From Fidelibacterota bacterium (GTDB taxonomy: Bacteria; Fidelibacterota; UBA8477; JABMPR01): a stretch of 60,945 nucleotides of DNA. Both the position numbers and the translations under genes were made by a program. The notes under the pieces were generated by a model, which saw only the letters and a program-made list of their open reading frames with translations, was not told where the DNA came from and ran no database searches. Each line of letters opens with the position of its first letter. Position 1 is the first letter of the stretch. Location: assembly GCA_013203185.1 (NCBI GenBank), contig JABMOS010000042.1, positions 1 through 60,945 on the forward strand, read 5' to 3'. Below are positions 36,684-45,733 of the stretch, piece after piece.

Positions 36684-37298
36684 CTAATTGTGTAGCTCCA
36701 CTTTAAAAGCGCGGTGTGATTGGCTTAGTTGATCAATAAGTTTAGCGAATGCCCTTTTTCGGTGACTCAGCTTATTTTTTTCTTCTAGATCCATCTGAGC
36801 ATAAGTTTTTTGCTTCTCAGGGATGTAGAAAATGGGGTCATATCCAAATCCAGAAGTGCCTTGTCGCTCTGTGGTAATCAATCCAGGGACTTCGCCCATG
36901 GCAGTCACGGTTTCAGTACCATCGTAAAATACAGCTGCTGTCTGGAACTTCGCCTGCCTTTGTCCCTGTGGAACATGGGCCATTTCATTAAGCATTTTCT
37001 GAACATTGTCATCGTAGGTTACATTTTCGCCAGCATATCGGGCTGCGTATACACCAGGAGCTCCGTTCAATGCATCTACAGCCAGGCCGGTATCATCAGC
37101 GATTGTGGGAATACCACAATGGGCGAATCCTGCCCTGGCTTTGATAAGGGCATTGGCTTCGAGAGTATCACCATCTTCGACAATTTCACCGATCTCCGGG
37201 TACTCCAGGAGTGACACAACTTCAACAGCATAGGCTTGCATGAGGCGTGTTAATTCCTCGACCTTGTGTTTGTTCTGTGTGGCCAGTAGCAATTTCAT
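36684..37298 (-). CDS. rdgB: XTP/dITP diphosphatase (RdgB/HAM1)
   Basis: A cytoplasmic protein of 204 residues that hydrolyses non-canonical purine triphosphates (XTP, dITP, ITP) to monophosphates. Family blocks are ATQNKHKVEEL at the N-terminus, DGDTLEANALIKA, ADDTGLAVDALNGAPGVYAA, GFGYDPIFYIPE and LSHRKRAF near the C-terminus. Length is normal for the family. It is the first gene of operon B; its ATG is preceded by a 413-bp gap with several hairpins. Confidence 0.95.
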   Translation of the reverse strand: MKLLLATQNKHKVEELTRLMQAYAVEVVSLLEYPEIGEIVEDGDTLEANALIKARAGFAHCGIPTIADDTGLAVDALNGAPGVYAARYAGENVTYDDNVQKMLNEMAHVPQGQRQAKFQTAAVFYDGTETVTAMGEVPGLITTERQGTSGFGYDPIFYIPEKQKTYAQMDLEEKNKLSHRKRAFAKLIDQLSQSHRAFKVELHN

Positions 37299-37711
37299 GT
37301 TATCAACCTACCAATATATAGGGGATTTGTTCCCCTCTTCAAGCCCCAGAACCAATAAAATTCATTCCCAAGTTTTTGGGACGAGAATGGAGCCGCCAAA
37401 ATTAGACACCATCATTTCCTCAGTCAATGATTAAGACCCCATTTTGGACCAGATTCGAGCTGAGCGTGTTGAAGATCACGGGGTGCTATAAATACAGTAT
37501 AAACAATGGTAAGTGACAGATGTAAAGCTTTGATAAAAACCATCACAATTTGATTATTTCAATGCTTGAAAAAATGAAAGCTCCTGATCTGGATGGAATT
37601 GTGAATAATTGGTTGGGCAGACTGGAAGCGACAGGAAATAATGAGGCCATCCGGATTAAGGGATGGCCTCATTGATACTCGTGTTGATTTCATCAACATG
37701 AAGGCAAAGAC
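37299..37711. other. 413-bp intergenic region with hairpins and a short unassigned ORF
   Basis: Between the start of rdgB and the end of the next minus-strand gene. It holds two small hairpins in the rdgB leader (AGGGGA 37320-37325 with TCCCCT 37331-37336; TCCCAA 37366-37371 with TTGGGA 37376-37381), and a plus-strand frame of 37 codons from an ATG at 37562 to a TGA at 37675 without Shine-Dalgarno or known homology. A long hairpin at 37640-37673 overlaps its end. Promoters for rdgB should lie here, but I cannot place them with confidence. Confidence 0.5.
37640..37673 (-). terminator. Likely terminator of the 1,298-residue surface protein gene
   Basis: AATGAGGCCATCC (37640-37652) and GGATGGCCTCATT (37661-37673) form a perfect 13-bp stem with an 8-nt loop, 38 nt after the stop codon of the minus-strand gene ending at 37712. 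On the minus strand it is followed by ATTTCC, a weak T-run, so termination efficiency is uncertain. Confidence 0.7.
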
Positions 37712-40700
37712 TTACTTCATAAGTACCATTTTCTTGCTGAAGGTCTGGTCGGCCGTCTGCAAGCGATAGATATAAGTTCCGCTACTTATTTCTTTGCCAT
37801 TTTGATCCATTCCATCCCAGCTGGTATTGATATAACCGGCTGGAACATATCCATTAACCAGTGTTCGGACCTTCTGACCGAGGAGGTTGTAGATCTCAAG
37901 TGAGACCTCTGAAGCCTCAGGCAGAGCAAATTCGATACTCGTTGTGGGGTTGAAGGGGTTGGGATAATTCTGAGAGAGTCCGTATGCGGTAGGAATCATC
38001 TCGGCGTCATCCACAGATACGATGGAGGTGGTGATGACATTGGTCGGATCACTCATATTTCCATTCGCATCAACCGCGCTAACTGCATAGTAATAGGTTT
38101 GGCCAATGGTCACATCTCCGTCGGTGAACATCGGCTCTATGGTAGCATAAACATTTGCATCTGTGAAGTCAGGATTGATTGCACGATAGACTTCAAAGTA
38201 CTGGAAGTCATCCGCATCACTCATTTCCCAACCAAGCTCCACACTTTCGTCTGATGCACCGAGCAAGGTGAGTGGTCCTGGTATTCCAGGATGGATATTA
38301 TCCACTGAGTACCCAGCACCTGGTTCACCATCGATATAGCCGTAGGTATCCCAGTGTCCAGTAACCATAAAACCAGTCAAGAAATCGATGGGGTCACTTA
38401 CCATGGCACTTGAATCAACCAGTGTAGGTAATACGACGTTATACATTTCCATATCGTGATTGGGAAGATATTCCACAAAGTCCAAGATGGGACCCCACGG
38501 CGTATTGCTCAATCTCCAGATACTATAACCTGAGAAGGGGCCCCATTCGGTGCCACCTGGCCAGAATTGCATTCTAACCCAGCGACCCTGATCAAAGGGC
38601 TGATCAACAATATAGTTGATCTGAGGTGGTGTAGCGAACTGGCGTTGTTCTAGCCAGATGTCAATACTTTGCCAATCATTATTGATGGTAAAAGCACTGG
38701 GCTGACTTGGCTCAAAGCCATCGGCCCAGGCTGAGATATGATATTCGCCACTAAATGCGGGAATACTATAGTATCCATCTTCATCTGTCCAGCCCCAGAA
38801 TCCGGTGGAGTCCATCAGGTTGACGATCATCACTTGAGCATCGTAGATTGGATAACCGTCACCATCTCTGACATATCCCTCCACACCACCATCTGGTACA
38901 GCCATGGCAAAGTCAAGAAAGGTTGTGTCATTTTGGACGGTAACACCATCTATCCACATGGGTGGATAATCCCAATGTTCTACAACCACATCATAAGTTC
39001 CGTTTGGCAGGTCGAACCAGAAAATGCCATCCCCGTCAGTAAATGACCAATATGATTCATTGTCATCCCAGCTATAGGCGTAGACATTTGCATCTTCGAT
39101 GGGAGCTCCTGTCATTTCCTCATGTACCATACCAGTGATAGCACCATCCACTTGATAGGCTTCCAGGAAGAAGTTGAATGTATTCATTCCCGGGCCTATT
39201 GAGATTTCATCGTAATCATCATAGTAACCTGGAGCCCAGGCACCTATAAAATAGTAGCCTACTGGTAAATCGAAATAGAAGTACCCAAACTCGTCGGTTT
39301 GCATTCCGTTACCCCAACCATCATTTCCGATCTGGACCTGTGCATAGGGCACCGGCATACCATCTGAATCATATACAAAGCCTTCCAGGGAAGCATCATA
39401 AGTAATGGGTGTGAGATAAATATCATGTTCAATAAGGAAATCGGTGATTGTGAAGGTATCTACCTGAGTAGACATCCAATTCCAGCCACCTGCCATTACC
39501 TCGTAGGTACCAGGGGGAACGTATGCTTCATAGTATCCATCATATCCAGGACCTCTATGAAACTCCATTCCAGTATCAATGTTATACATTGACAAGCCGA
39601 CCTGATCACTATCCATGATAGGTTCGCCAGTCTCTGAATTCATGAAATAGCCAAACAATCCACCAGTCAGAGTTTCCAGAACGATATCCTCTCCAACAGC
39701 TCCTGCTGGAACATCCCAGTTTTCAGATATCTGGACCACATTTTCCATGTTGTCTGGGAAAAAGACCATGAGATTGTAAAGGAAATTAGGTCCTCCAAAG
39801 ACGGGGAGATCATAGGAACCATCTGCACCACTCACTGTGACTGAATAGCCTACTCCCATATTCATACTCATACCCACAACAAATGCATCCGCGAGGGGAG
39901 CATTATCTAGCATGACCGTGCCTGAGATAACGTTGTCGGTGGCTATGAGTGTAAAGTCAACAGTAGCGACAGCAAAGTCTCCGACACTTACATATTGACT
40001 TTGGGGAATCATGAATGAACCGGAAAGCGTTTCCCAGTTTAACTCCACATCATAGTCACCAGCCATGACACCCATGCTATAGAAGCCACTTCCATCAGTA
40101 ATGGCCTGGTATCCAGGACCGTCACCCATATGTGCAGTTACCTCAACGCCCACAACAGGTGTACCCATTTCGTCCAGCACTAGACCTTCGATGGCACTAT
40201 TGGGAGCAACATAGTAAAAATTGTAGCCTGTTTCAGCTCCTTGAACATTGACGAAATGATGTGACGGATCTGGCATGAGCCCTTCTGTCATATAAAAATG
40301 GTCTTCAGTTCCAACCATGACATTGCCTGTATCGGGAAGATCTATATGATATTGACCGGCACCATCAGTAACAACAATGACGGATGGGTTGTCATTTTCA
40401 TCATTTTCATAAACTGCCCAGACAACAATACCCTCTAAGGGAGCACCGCCACCATCGGTTTCATAGATAGATCCAGAAACAGAGAGGGGTGAAGCCACCG
40501 TATAAAAGGAAACAGGGGTAACAGCCATATCCATATCAGCCGAGGCCACAAATAGAAGATCATCAGCCAGGTAATTGAGCCCGTCTGCCATTTCATCAGT
40601 ATATGTGAAGCCGTAAATACCGTCTGTCCCATCTGCGTCATTCATGTCATTGTCCATGAATTCATAATACTCTAGACCAACATCACCATCGTCTAAATCC

Positions 40701-41608
40701 CCATTGTGATTGCCATCCCAGATTACTGCGAACTCGCCACCTAAATGTCCACTGAGAGTGATTTCAAAATAGGGATTCGAACCAATTTCTAAATTGGCCA
40801 TCACGTCTCCATTGACGGTCATGTTAAAGTGTGTCCCATCAAAAAGATTTGTGCCGTCAGATTGAATCATGTAGTCAAATTCGAAATATTGACCCCAGGT
40901 ATTCACATTGGTCACTTCAAAGGCAACATACATATGTGATGTGCGAGTATAGACAACCCAGATATTTCCAACTGCTAATGGTTGATAGTCGTTACCCGCT
41001 GGAGCGTTATCCCATGAAACTGTGGTCCATGCTTGCATCGGGTCATCGATGGTGTGGACCATATCAATATAATCAAGGTTGTACGAAGGATCGAAGAAAT
41101 AGAGCAGACTCGGGTCACTCCAAGCAGCATTCTCATTACCGAAATTAGTTCCCTCATTTCCAGTGATCCGAACATCCATTCCTGTTGTATCAGAACCATT
41201 CTCTCCAGTTAGGAAATTGAAAAATAAAGAGTCAGGATGACTACTCATAATACCACTGTTGTAGAACACATCTCGCAAAGCATGGGTGGGAACTTGTGGA
41301 GTGGGTCTATTGTCGCGTACCAAATTGATATCTCGCTGTGGATCAACAATTGGTGAGGCTTGTCGTTGAATCTTGGTCAGGGCCTTACTCAAACGCAGCA
41401 TGCGTTCCTGCTCTGGCGTAGCCCGCGTAGCCACACTGTTGGCTTTAATGTTTTTAAGCAAAGTGCCCTGGTTCTGCAACTGTCTTAATTGTTTAATTTT
41501 TTCAATGTTTGGCGCTGCTTCATCTGCCAGCATAAACATTGGCGTGGCTACTATCATGATTGACACGATAACTAGCCAGGATATTCCTCTTGAGTTGATG
41601 GTACGCAT
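37712..41608 (-). CDS. T9SS-sorted surface protein with seven carboxypeptidase-regulatory domains
   Basis: A protein of 1,298 residues from the ATG at 41608, which has GGAGG upstream; the frame extends 44 codons further but without a start signal. Signal peptide with cleavage near MLA|DEA. After a helical pro-like region (about 25-100) comes a DOMON-like beta domain (DYIDMVHTIDDPMQAW onward), then seven carboxypeptidase-regulatory-like Ig domains in tandem, each with a 'G.V.D..G.P...A.V......T..DG.Y....G.Y' pattern (for example ASLEGFVYDSDGMPVPYAQV and GGVEGYVRDGDGYPIYDAQV). An FnIII domain and a T9SS sorting domain (NYPNPFNPTT, SSGTYIYR) end the chain. Likely an extended surface stalk or adhesin. 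Two CRP-type sites lie upstream. Confidence 0.87.
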   Translation of the reverse strand: MRTINSRGISWLVIVSIMIVATPMFMLADEAAPNIEKIKQLRQLQNQGTLLKNIKANSVATRATPEQERMLRLSKALTKIQRQASPIVDPQRDINLVRDNRPTPQVPTHALRDVFYNSGIMSSHPDSLFFNFLTGENGSDTTGMDVRITGNEGTNFGNENAAWSDPSLLYFFDPSYNLDYIDMVHTIDDPMQAWTTVSWDNAPAGNDYQPLAVGNIWVVYTRTSHMYVAFEVTNVNTWGQYFEFDYMIQSDGTNLFDGTHFNMTVNGDVMANLEIGSNPYFEITLSGHLGGEFAVIWDGNHNGDLDDGDVGLEYYEFMDNDMNDADGTDGIYGFTYTDEMADGLNYLADDLLFVASADMDMAVTPVSFYTVASPLSVSGSIYETDGGGAPLEGIVVWAVYENDENDNPSVIVVTDGAGQYHIDLPDTGNVMVGTEDHFYMTEGLMPDPSHHFVNVQGAETGYNFYYVAPNSAIEGLVLDEMGTPVVGVEVTAHMGDGPGYQAITDGSGFYSMGVMAGDYDVELNWETLSGSFMIPQSQYVSVGDFAVATVDFTLIATDNVISGTVMLDNAPLADAFVVGMSMNMGVGYSVTVSGADGSYDLPVFGGPNFLYNLMVFFPDNMENVVQISENWDVPAGAVGEDIVLETLTGGLFGYFMNSETGEPIMDSDQVGLSMYNIDTGMEFHRGPGYDGYYEAYVPPGTYEVMAGGWNWMSTQVDTFTITDFLIEHDIYLTPITYDASLEGFVYDSDGMPVPYAQVQIGNDGWGNGMQTDEFGYFYFDLPVGYYFIGAWAPGYYDDYDEISIGPGMNTFNFFLEAYQVDGAITGMVHEEMTGAPIEDANVYAYSWDDNESYWSFTDGDGIFWFDLPNGTYDVVVEHWDYPPMWIDGVTVQNDTTFLDFAMAVPDGGVEGYVRDGDGYPIYDAQVMIVNLMDSTGFWGWTDEDGYYSIPAFSGEYHISAWADGFEPSQPSAFTINNDWQSIDIWLEQRQFATPPQINYIVDQPFDQGRWVRMQFWPGGTEWGPFSGYSIWRLSNTPWGPILDFVEYLPNHDMEMYNVVLPTLVDSSAMVSDPIDFLTGFMVTGHWDTYGYIDGEPGAGYSVDNIHPGIPGPLTLLGASDESVELGWEMSDADDFQYFEVYRAINPDFTDANVYATIEPMFTDGDVTIGQTYYYAVSAVDANGNMSDPTNVITTSIVSVDDAEMIPTAYGLSQNYPNPFNPTTSIEFALPEASEVSLEIYNLLGQKVRTLVNGYVPAGYINTSWDGMDQNGKEISSGTYIYRLQTADQTFSKKMVLMK

Positions 41609-41666
41609 CTTACGTCCTCCATAGTTGTTAATAACAAGCGAAAATAGCGCTTTGGAAGGGAATATT

Positions 41667-41682
41667 TGTGACATGGCACACA
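41667..41682 (-). promoter_or_regulatory. CRP/FNR-type operator, promoter-proximal
   Basis: TGTGACATGGCACACA matches the TGTGA-N6-TCACA consensus at 9 of 10 positions. It ends 59 bp upstream of the ATG at 41608 and is one of two copies exactly 40 bp apart sharing the core TGTGACATGGC. No CRP-family gene is in the window, so the regulator is inferred. Confidence 0.5.
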
Positions 41683-41706
41683 AGCCCAAGAGGGATCGTA
41701 TTCCCC

Positions 41707-41722
41707 TGTGACATGGCTCAAA
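41707..41722 (-). promoter_or_regulatory. CRP/FNR-type operator, promoter-distal
   Basis: TGTGACATGGCTCAAA matches TGTGA-N6-TCACA at 9 of 10 positions and repeats the core of the site at 41667. It lies about 99 bp upstream of the ATG at 41608. The 40-bp offset places both copies on the same DNA face (about four helical turns). Confidence 0.5.
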
Positions 41723-41855
41723 TATAAACCACAATATCACATGTAAACATCTAAAAAAACTTATACTTGCGACTATAAATGAATGCGGATGTATTGCACT
41801 AATAAAAGTGTTAAGGACCTAATTAATAACAATTTCCAGTGATAAAACGCTTAGA

Positions 41856-43052
41856 TCAGGGAGCAAGCGGTGTAAAAATATAGCTGGTTACATCCTTTGC
41901 ACTAAGGATTTGCTTACGCAATTCGGACTCAGGATAGTCCTTGAGGTAAACATCAAAAAATTTAGCTGTATTCACTCGCAACAAATCGTTGAGCCAGATG
42001 GGATTTTGAATTTTTGTGTATCCAATTAACAGGGAGAAAGGCGTAAAGAGGGGCATGTCAGTGAAGTCAGTATGCAAGGTCCCTGGTACCAGCATTTTAT
42101 ATACTGGACCACTACTCCGGGATAACATATCATCCATACGCATATAGTTCCCTGGCTCGGACCATTGTTTCTGTCCAAGATGAAAGATGGGTCTATTTAG
42201 ACCAGTGGCTATCACAGAGTCAGGGATTGGTGCATACCAGCCATCCAGAACCATGGCAGCCTCAACACGAGAGTCCAATGCCATGGTAGTGATACCCACT
42301 GCTCCACCCAATGAGTGACCCATCACTCCGATTCGATCTGTGTCCATTGGAAGGGCATCAAAAAATACATTTGAGCTATCGATCTTTATTACATCTAGAA
42401 TAAACCGAAGATCTTTCACCAAAATTTCGATTTGGGACAGGTCGATACTATTCAAAAAGTCAGCATTTAGGGCTCGTCTTTTTCCAGCTCGATATTCGGC
42501 AGTTAGCCCATCATCGAAAATAGTAATGTTTGCACCATAGCTATGGTCAGCGGCAAATACCACATAGCCATAACTGACCAATTCCTCGATGAGGGCTGTG
42601 TTTTGAAATCGCATACCGCTCAATCCATGAGAAAAAAGTATGACAGGAAATTTTATATCCTTCTCAAGATTTGGTAAGGTGGGAGTGGCATGTGTTTTGA
42701 CATCGCCAAAATGATTGATAAGGGAGAGAGGCAAACGCAATTGCTTGGCAATGGCTGGCAGTCGCAATTCAGGATCATCGATATACGCCAGGGCAGAAAA
42801 ATCATTTTGATTTGCAATTGGGAACCATGTTTGGACCACCAGGCGACGGTAATCTTTTTCTGCTGTGAAGGTTTCATCACGGGAGCTGTCGGTCCACGTT
42901 GAACTATGGGTGGCCACTGAATAGGGACCAGTCGGTGCAGGAAGATCAGAAAAGGGGGCCATCACGGGAAAAATCATAGTACAATTGCTCAAGCTCATTA
43001 TCAGGAGCAGCATAAGGGACAAGGTCAGGTTAGTGAAGCGCACATTTGTCAT
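41856..43052 (-). CDS. Lipoprotein alpha/beta hydrolase, PAF-acetylhydrolase-like
   Basis: A predicted lipoprotein of 398 residues with lipobox SLSNC near residue 24. The alpha/beta-hydrolase core shows the oxyanion segment FPVILFSHGLSGMRFQNT, the nucleophile elbow GHSLGG (Ser), an acidic segment VLDGWYAP, and a late His in PGTLHTDFTDMP. This order and the AxxHSYGANITIF segment resemble platelet-activating-factor acetylhydrolase/dienelactone-hydrolase relatives. It probably hydrolyses an ester (lipid or xenobiotic) in the periplasm or at the outer membrane; the substrate is unknown. It lies 247 nt upstream of the surface-protein gene on the same strand, and the CRP-type sites lie between them, so it is probably a separate transcript. 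Confidence 0.8.
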   Translation of the reverse strand: MTNVRFTNLTLSLMLLLIMSLSNCTMIFPVMAPFSDLPAPTGPYSVATHSSTWTDSSRDETFTAEKDYRRLVVQTWFPIANQNDFSALAYIDDPELRLPAIAKQLRLPLSLINHFGDVKTHATPTLPNLEKDIKFPVILFSHGLSGMRFQNTALIEELVSYGYVVFAADHSYGANITIFDDGLTAEYRAGKRRALNADFLNSIDLSQIEILVKDLRFILDVIKIDSSNVFFDALPMDTDRIGVMGHSLGGAVGITTMALDSRVEAAMVLDGWYAPIPDSVIATGLNRPIFHLGQKQWSEPGNYMRMDDMLSRSSGPVYKMLVPGTLHTDFTDMPLFTPFSLLIGYTKIQNPIWLNDLLRVNTAKFFDVYLKDYPESELRKQILSAKDVTSYIFTPLAP

Positions 43053-43340
43053 GGTGACAAAGTACCCCCAGCTCCAACCCTACAAAATATTTTCTACCTC
43101 CTAATCTCTGACCAGGGACATCAATCCCTCACCCTGCCGGCTAAGGCGTAGCTCACGGAGCAAAGACTAGAGCTCGTCGAAGGGTGCTGGCGCATGTGAA
43201 ATAGTCATACTCCCACAGGCTCAGCATGACGAGATCTGGAGCAGCTTCTACTTTGCAACCCCCAACCAATCAACTCAGCATTCACAATTCACAACTCAAT
43301 TCCCTTCACCACCGTCAATTTCCGTTTATCTTCATCCCGT
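43053..43340. repeat. Repeat-rich gap upstream of cca
   Basis: A 288-bp region between divergent genes. It holds boxes of the dispersed family: AGAGCTCGTCGAAGGGTG (from about 43169) and GGCTCAGCATGACGAG (43218-43233), followed by CTTCTACTTTGCA and CAATTCACAACTCAATT-type sequence. A second set (GGCTCAGCATGTCGAG at 44976-44991, CTTCTACTTTCAG, CACAATTCCTAAC) lies after cca. No gene was found in it; promoters for both flanking genes must be here. Confidence 0.55.
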
Positions 43341-44741
43341 ATGATTCGTCGAATTCCCAAAAATATCCGCTCTGTTTTAGAGCGAGCCGGCCGCCTGGCC
43401 CAGGCCTCCAATCTGGAATGCTATACGGTGGGTGGTTTTGTTCGTGATCTAATTCTAGATGTTCCCAGTAAGGATGTGGATATCATGGTAATCGGAGACG
43501 GGTTGGCTTTTGCCAGAAAACTGGGGAAAGAGCTTGGCACCCCTGACATCGTGGAATATGGTGAATTTGGTACTGCCTTGATTCCCTATGGGGAATTCCT
43601 CATCGAGGTCGCCTCTGCTCGATCTGAAACCTATGCAGCGGATTCCCGAAAACCGAAGGTGGTCTATACCGATCTTAAGGGTGATCTAGGTCGCCGGGAT
43701 TTCACAGTGAATGCCATGGCTATCAATCTGCTACCGGATCACTTTGGAGATTTGGTGGATGAATATGGAGGTATCCAGGATCTCCAGGATAAAATTTTGA
43801 AAACACCCCTGGATCCTGTAAAAACGTTTGATGATGATCCACTCCGCATGATGCGGGCAGCCAGATTCTCTGCTCAGCTGGAATTCAAGCTGGTCCCTGA
43901 AGCCATGGAAGCCATGCAATCCCGGGTTGACCGAATTGCCATTGTCTCCCAGGAGCGGATCACTGATGAAATTGTGAAGACTTTGAAAGCCAGAGTACCC
44001 TCAATTGGCTTTTATGTTATGCAGGAAGCTGGCCTTTTACCCCTGGTCTTTCCTGAAATTGCCATCCTAGGTGGGGTAGAGGATCGTGATGGTCAACGTC
44101 ACAAAGATGTCTTTCACCACACATTAAAGGTGGTTGATAATACTGCAGAGCGCAGTGATAAAATGCGATTACGCTTTGCCGCTTTGGTCCATGATATTGG
44201 TAAGCCCGCCACTAAAAAATTTATTGAAGGTACTGGTTGGAGTTACCATGGACACGAAGAGCTGGGGCGTAAAATGCTCAATGATATTGGCAAACGTATG
44301 CGACTCTCCAGGAAACTCACCGCCTATTTAAAACGAATGACTCGACTCCATCTCCGTCCCATTGCACTTGCCCAGGAAGAAGTAAGCGACTCTGGCATTA
44401 GAAGACTTATCGTTGAGGCTGGCGAAAATCTGGAGGATCTGATGATTCTGGTTCGTGCCGATGTTACCTCAAAAGATTCCAGACGAGTGAAGCGCTATTA
44501 CGGTAATTTTGACCGTGTCATGGATCGCATCCAGGAAGTAGTGGAAAAAGATGCCATGCGTGCCTTTCAGTCACCTCTCCGGGGGGATGAAATTATCGAA
44601 CTTCTGGGTGTCCCACCTGGACCAGTAGTTGGCCGCATCAAAAAAGCCATTGAGGAAGCCATTCTGGATGGTGTGATTCCCAACGAGTATGAGGCCTCAC
44701 GAGAATACTTCTTCAAAATCAAGGATGATTTCGTCGAATAA
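43341..44741 (+). CDS. cca: tRNA nucleotidyltransferase (CCA-adding)/poly(A) polymerase-family enzyme with HD domain
   Basis: A cytoplasmic protein of 466 residues. The class II nucleotidyltransferase head shows YTVGGFVRDLIL (about 29-40), the metal-binding DVDIMV, and RRDFTVNAMA (about 117-126); the neck has DDPLRMMRAARFSAQLEF. A C-terminal HD domain is present (HHTLKVVDN; LVHDIGKPATKK; YHGHEELG). This is the layout of HD-containing CCA-adding enzymes, which add or repair the 3' CCA of tRNAs; a poly(A) polymerase or an A-adding enzyme cannot be excluded from sequence alone. The gene is isolated between two repeat-rich gaps. Confidence 0.9.
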   Translation: MIRRIPKNIRSVLERAGRLAQASNLECYTVGGFVRDLILDVPSKDVDIMVIGDGLAFARKLGKELGTPDIVEYGEFGTALIPYGEFLIEVASARSETYAADSRKPKVVYTDLKGDLGRRDFTVNAMAINLLPDHFGDLVDEYGGIQDLQDKILKTPLDPVKTFDDDPLRMMRAARFSAQLEFKLVPEAMEAMQSRVDRIAIVSQERITDEIVKTLKARVPSIGFYVMQEAGLLPLVFPEIAILGGVEDRDGQRHKDVFHHTLKVVDNTAERSDKMRLRFAALVHDIGKPATKKFIEGTGWSYHGHEELGRKMLNDIGKRMRLSRKLTAYLKRMTRLHLRPIALAQEEVSDSGIRRLIVEAGENLEDLMILVRADVTSKDSRRVKRYYGNFDRVMDRIQEVVEKDAMRAFQSPLRGDEIIELLGVPPGPVVGRIKKAIEEAILDGVIPNEYEASREYFFKIKDDFVE

Positions 44742-45139
44742 GCCTCCCACCCCTGCTCCTTTATTTCTAGTATCTAGTTTGGACCTTCACCACCGATCCG
44801 TCACCATGAGCCTGTAGAATGGTAATAGTCCCGCTTCAGGCTCAGGACGAGATCGCCGGCAGACCCTCCTCATTGTCATTGCAAGGGAGTATGACCGAAG
44901 CAATCTCGGATTCCTTGGGCAAATCAGGTATGGCGATCGCCGCGTCCTATGGGACTCGCGAAGACTTGTCAGGCAGGCTCAGCATGTCGAGTTCAATCCC
45001 ACCTTCTACTTTCAGATTTCTACCCTCACTCACAATTCCTAACTAGCATAATTCTTGATTCCGTAGTCAGACAAACTACCTTCAAGTAACGCTAAAAACG
45101 TGTAGAAGTGCCGATGCATTCAATAAGGAATAAATTCAA
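44742..45139. repeat. Repeat-rich gap downstream of cca, with GTCATTGC/GCAATCTC element
   Basis: A 398-bp region with no gene. GGCTCAGGACGAG (44839-44851) and GGCTCAGCATGTCGAG (44976-44991) match the box before cca. Between them GTCATTGCAAGGGAGTATG (from 44875) runs into ACCGAAGCAATCTCGG, an inverted GTCATTGC...GCAATCTC arrangement known as a dispersed palindromic repeat in many bacterial genomes. The 3' end holds the leader of the DUF4256 gene with AAGGAA before its ATG. Confidence 0.6.
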
Positions 45140-45685
45140 ATGGATATAAAGCTTCAAACAGAGTTGCTTAATACACTTAAAGAGCGGTTCGCAAAAAATA
45201 TGCAGCGGCACCCTGGTCTCAACTGGAATTCTATCCAGGTGAAGGTGGAGAAATCTCCTGAAAAACTGCAGGCACTTGATGCCATGGAACGTACCGGAGG
45301 AGAGCCAGACATAATTGATCATGATGGGGATGCTGATGCATTTACCTTCTGTGACTGTTCTGCTGAAAGTCCCCTTGGCAGACGCAGTCTGTGTTATGAT
45401 CGCAAGGCGTTAGACACTCGGAAAAATAATAAACCAGGAGGCAGTGCCCTGGAAATGGCTGCCACTATTGGGATTGAGATTCTCACAGAAAAACAATATC
45501 GTGAGTTGCAGTCCCTGGGAGAATTTGACAGGAAAACTTCAAGTTGGGTGATGACCCCAAGCAAGATAAGAGATCTTGGTGGAGCCATCTTTTGTGATCG
45601 ACGCTATGACCAGGTTTTTGTATATCACAATGGCGCTGATTCATACTATGCTGCCAGGGGCTTTCGTGGTTGCCTAAAGGTTTAG
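45140..45685 (+). CDS. DUF4256 family protein
   Basis: A protein of 181 residues without signal peptide or membrane segment, matching my recollection of the DUF4256 family over its whole length: LLNTLKERFAKNMQRHPGL-type N-terminus, MERTGGEPDIIDHD, FTFCDCSAESPLGRRSLCYD, GSALEMAATIGIEILTEKQY, and a C-terminal YHNGADSYYAARGFRG. A conserved Cys-x-Cys in FCDCSAE may bind metal, but no function is established. The start has AAGGAA about 9 nt upstream. It appears monocistronic after a repeat-rich gap. Confidence 0.75.
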   Translation: MDIKLQTELLNTLKERFAKNMQRHPGLNWNSIQVKVEKSPEKLQALDAMERTGGEPDIIDHDGDADAFTFCDCSAESPLGRRSLCYDRKALDTRKNNKPGGSALEMAATIGIEILTEKQYRELQSLGEFDRKTSSWVMTPSKIRDLGGAIFCDRRYDQVFVYHNGADSYYAARGFRGCLKV

Positions 45686-45733
45686 ACCTCGCCATAAAGC
45701 ACTTCTCCCGAAAAAGTTTAGAAAAGGATTATG

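Noticed and set aside
41609-41740. 44-codon 5' extension of the surface-stalk gene
   Set aside because: The extension would bury the signal peptide and runs through the first CRP-type site and into the second; GGAGG precedes the ATG at 41608.
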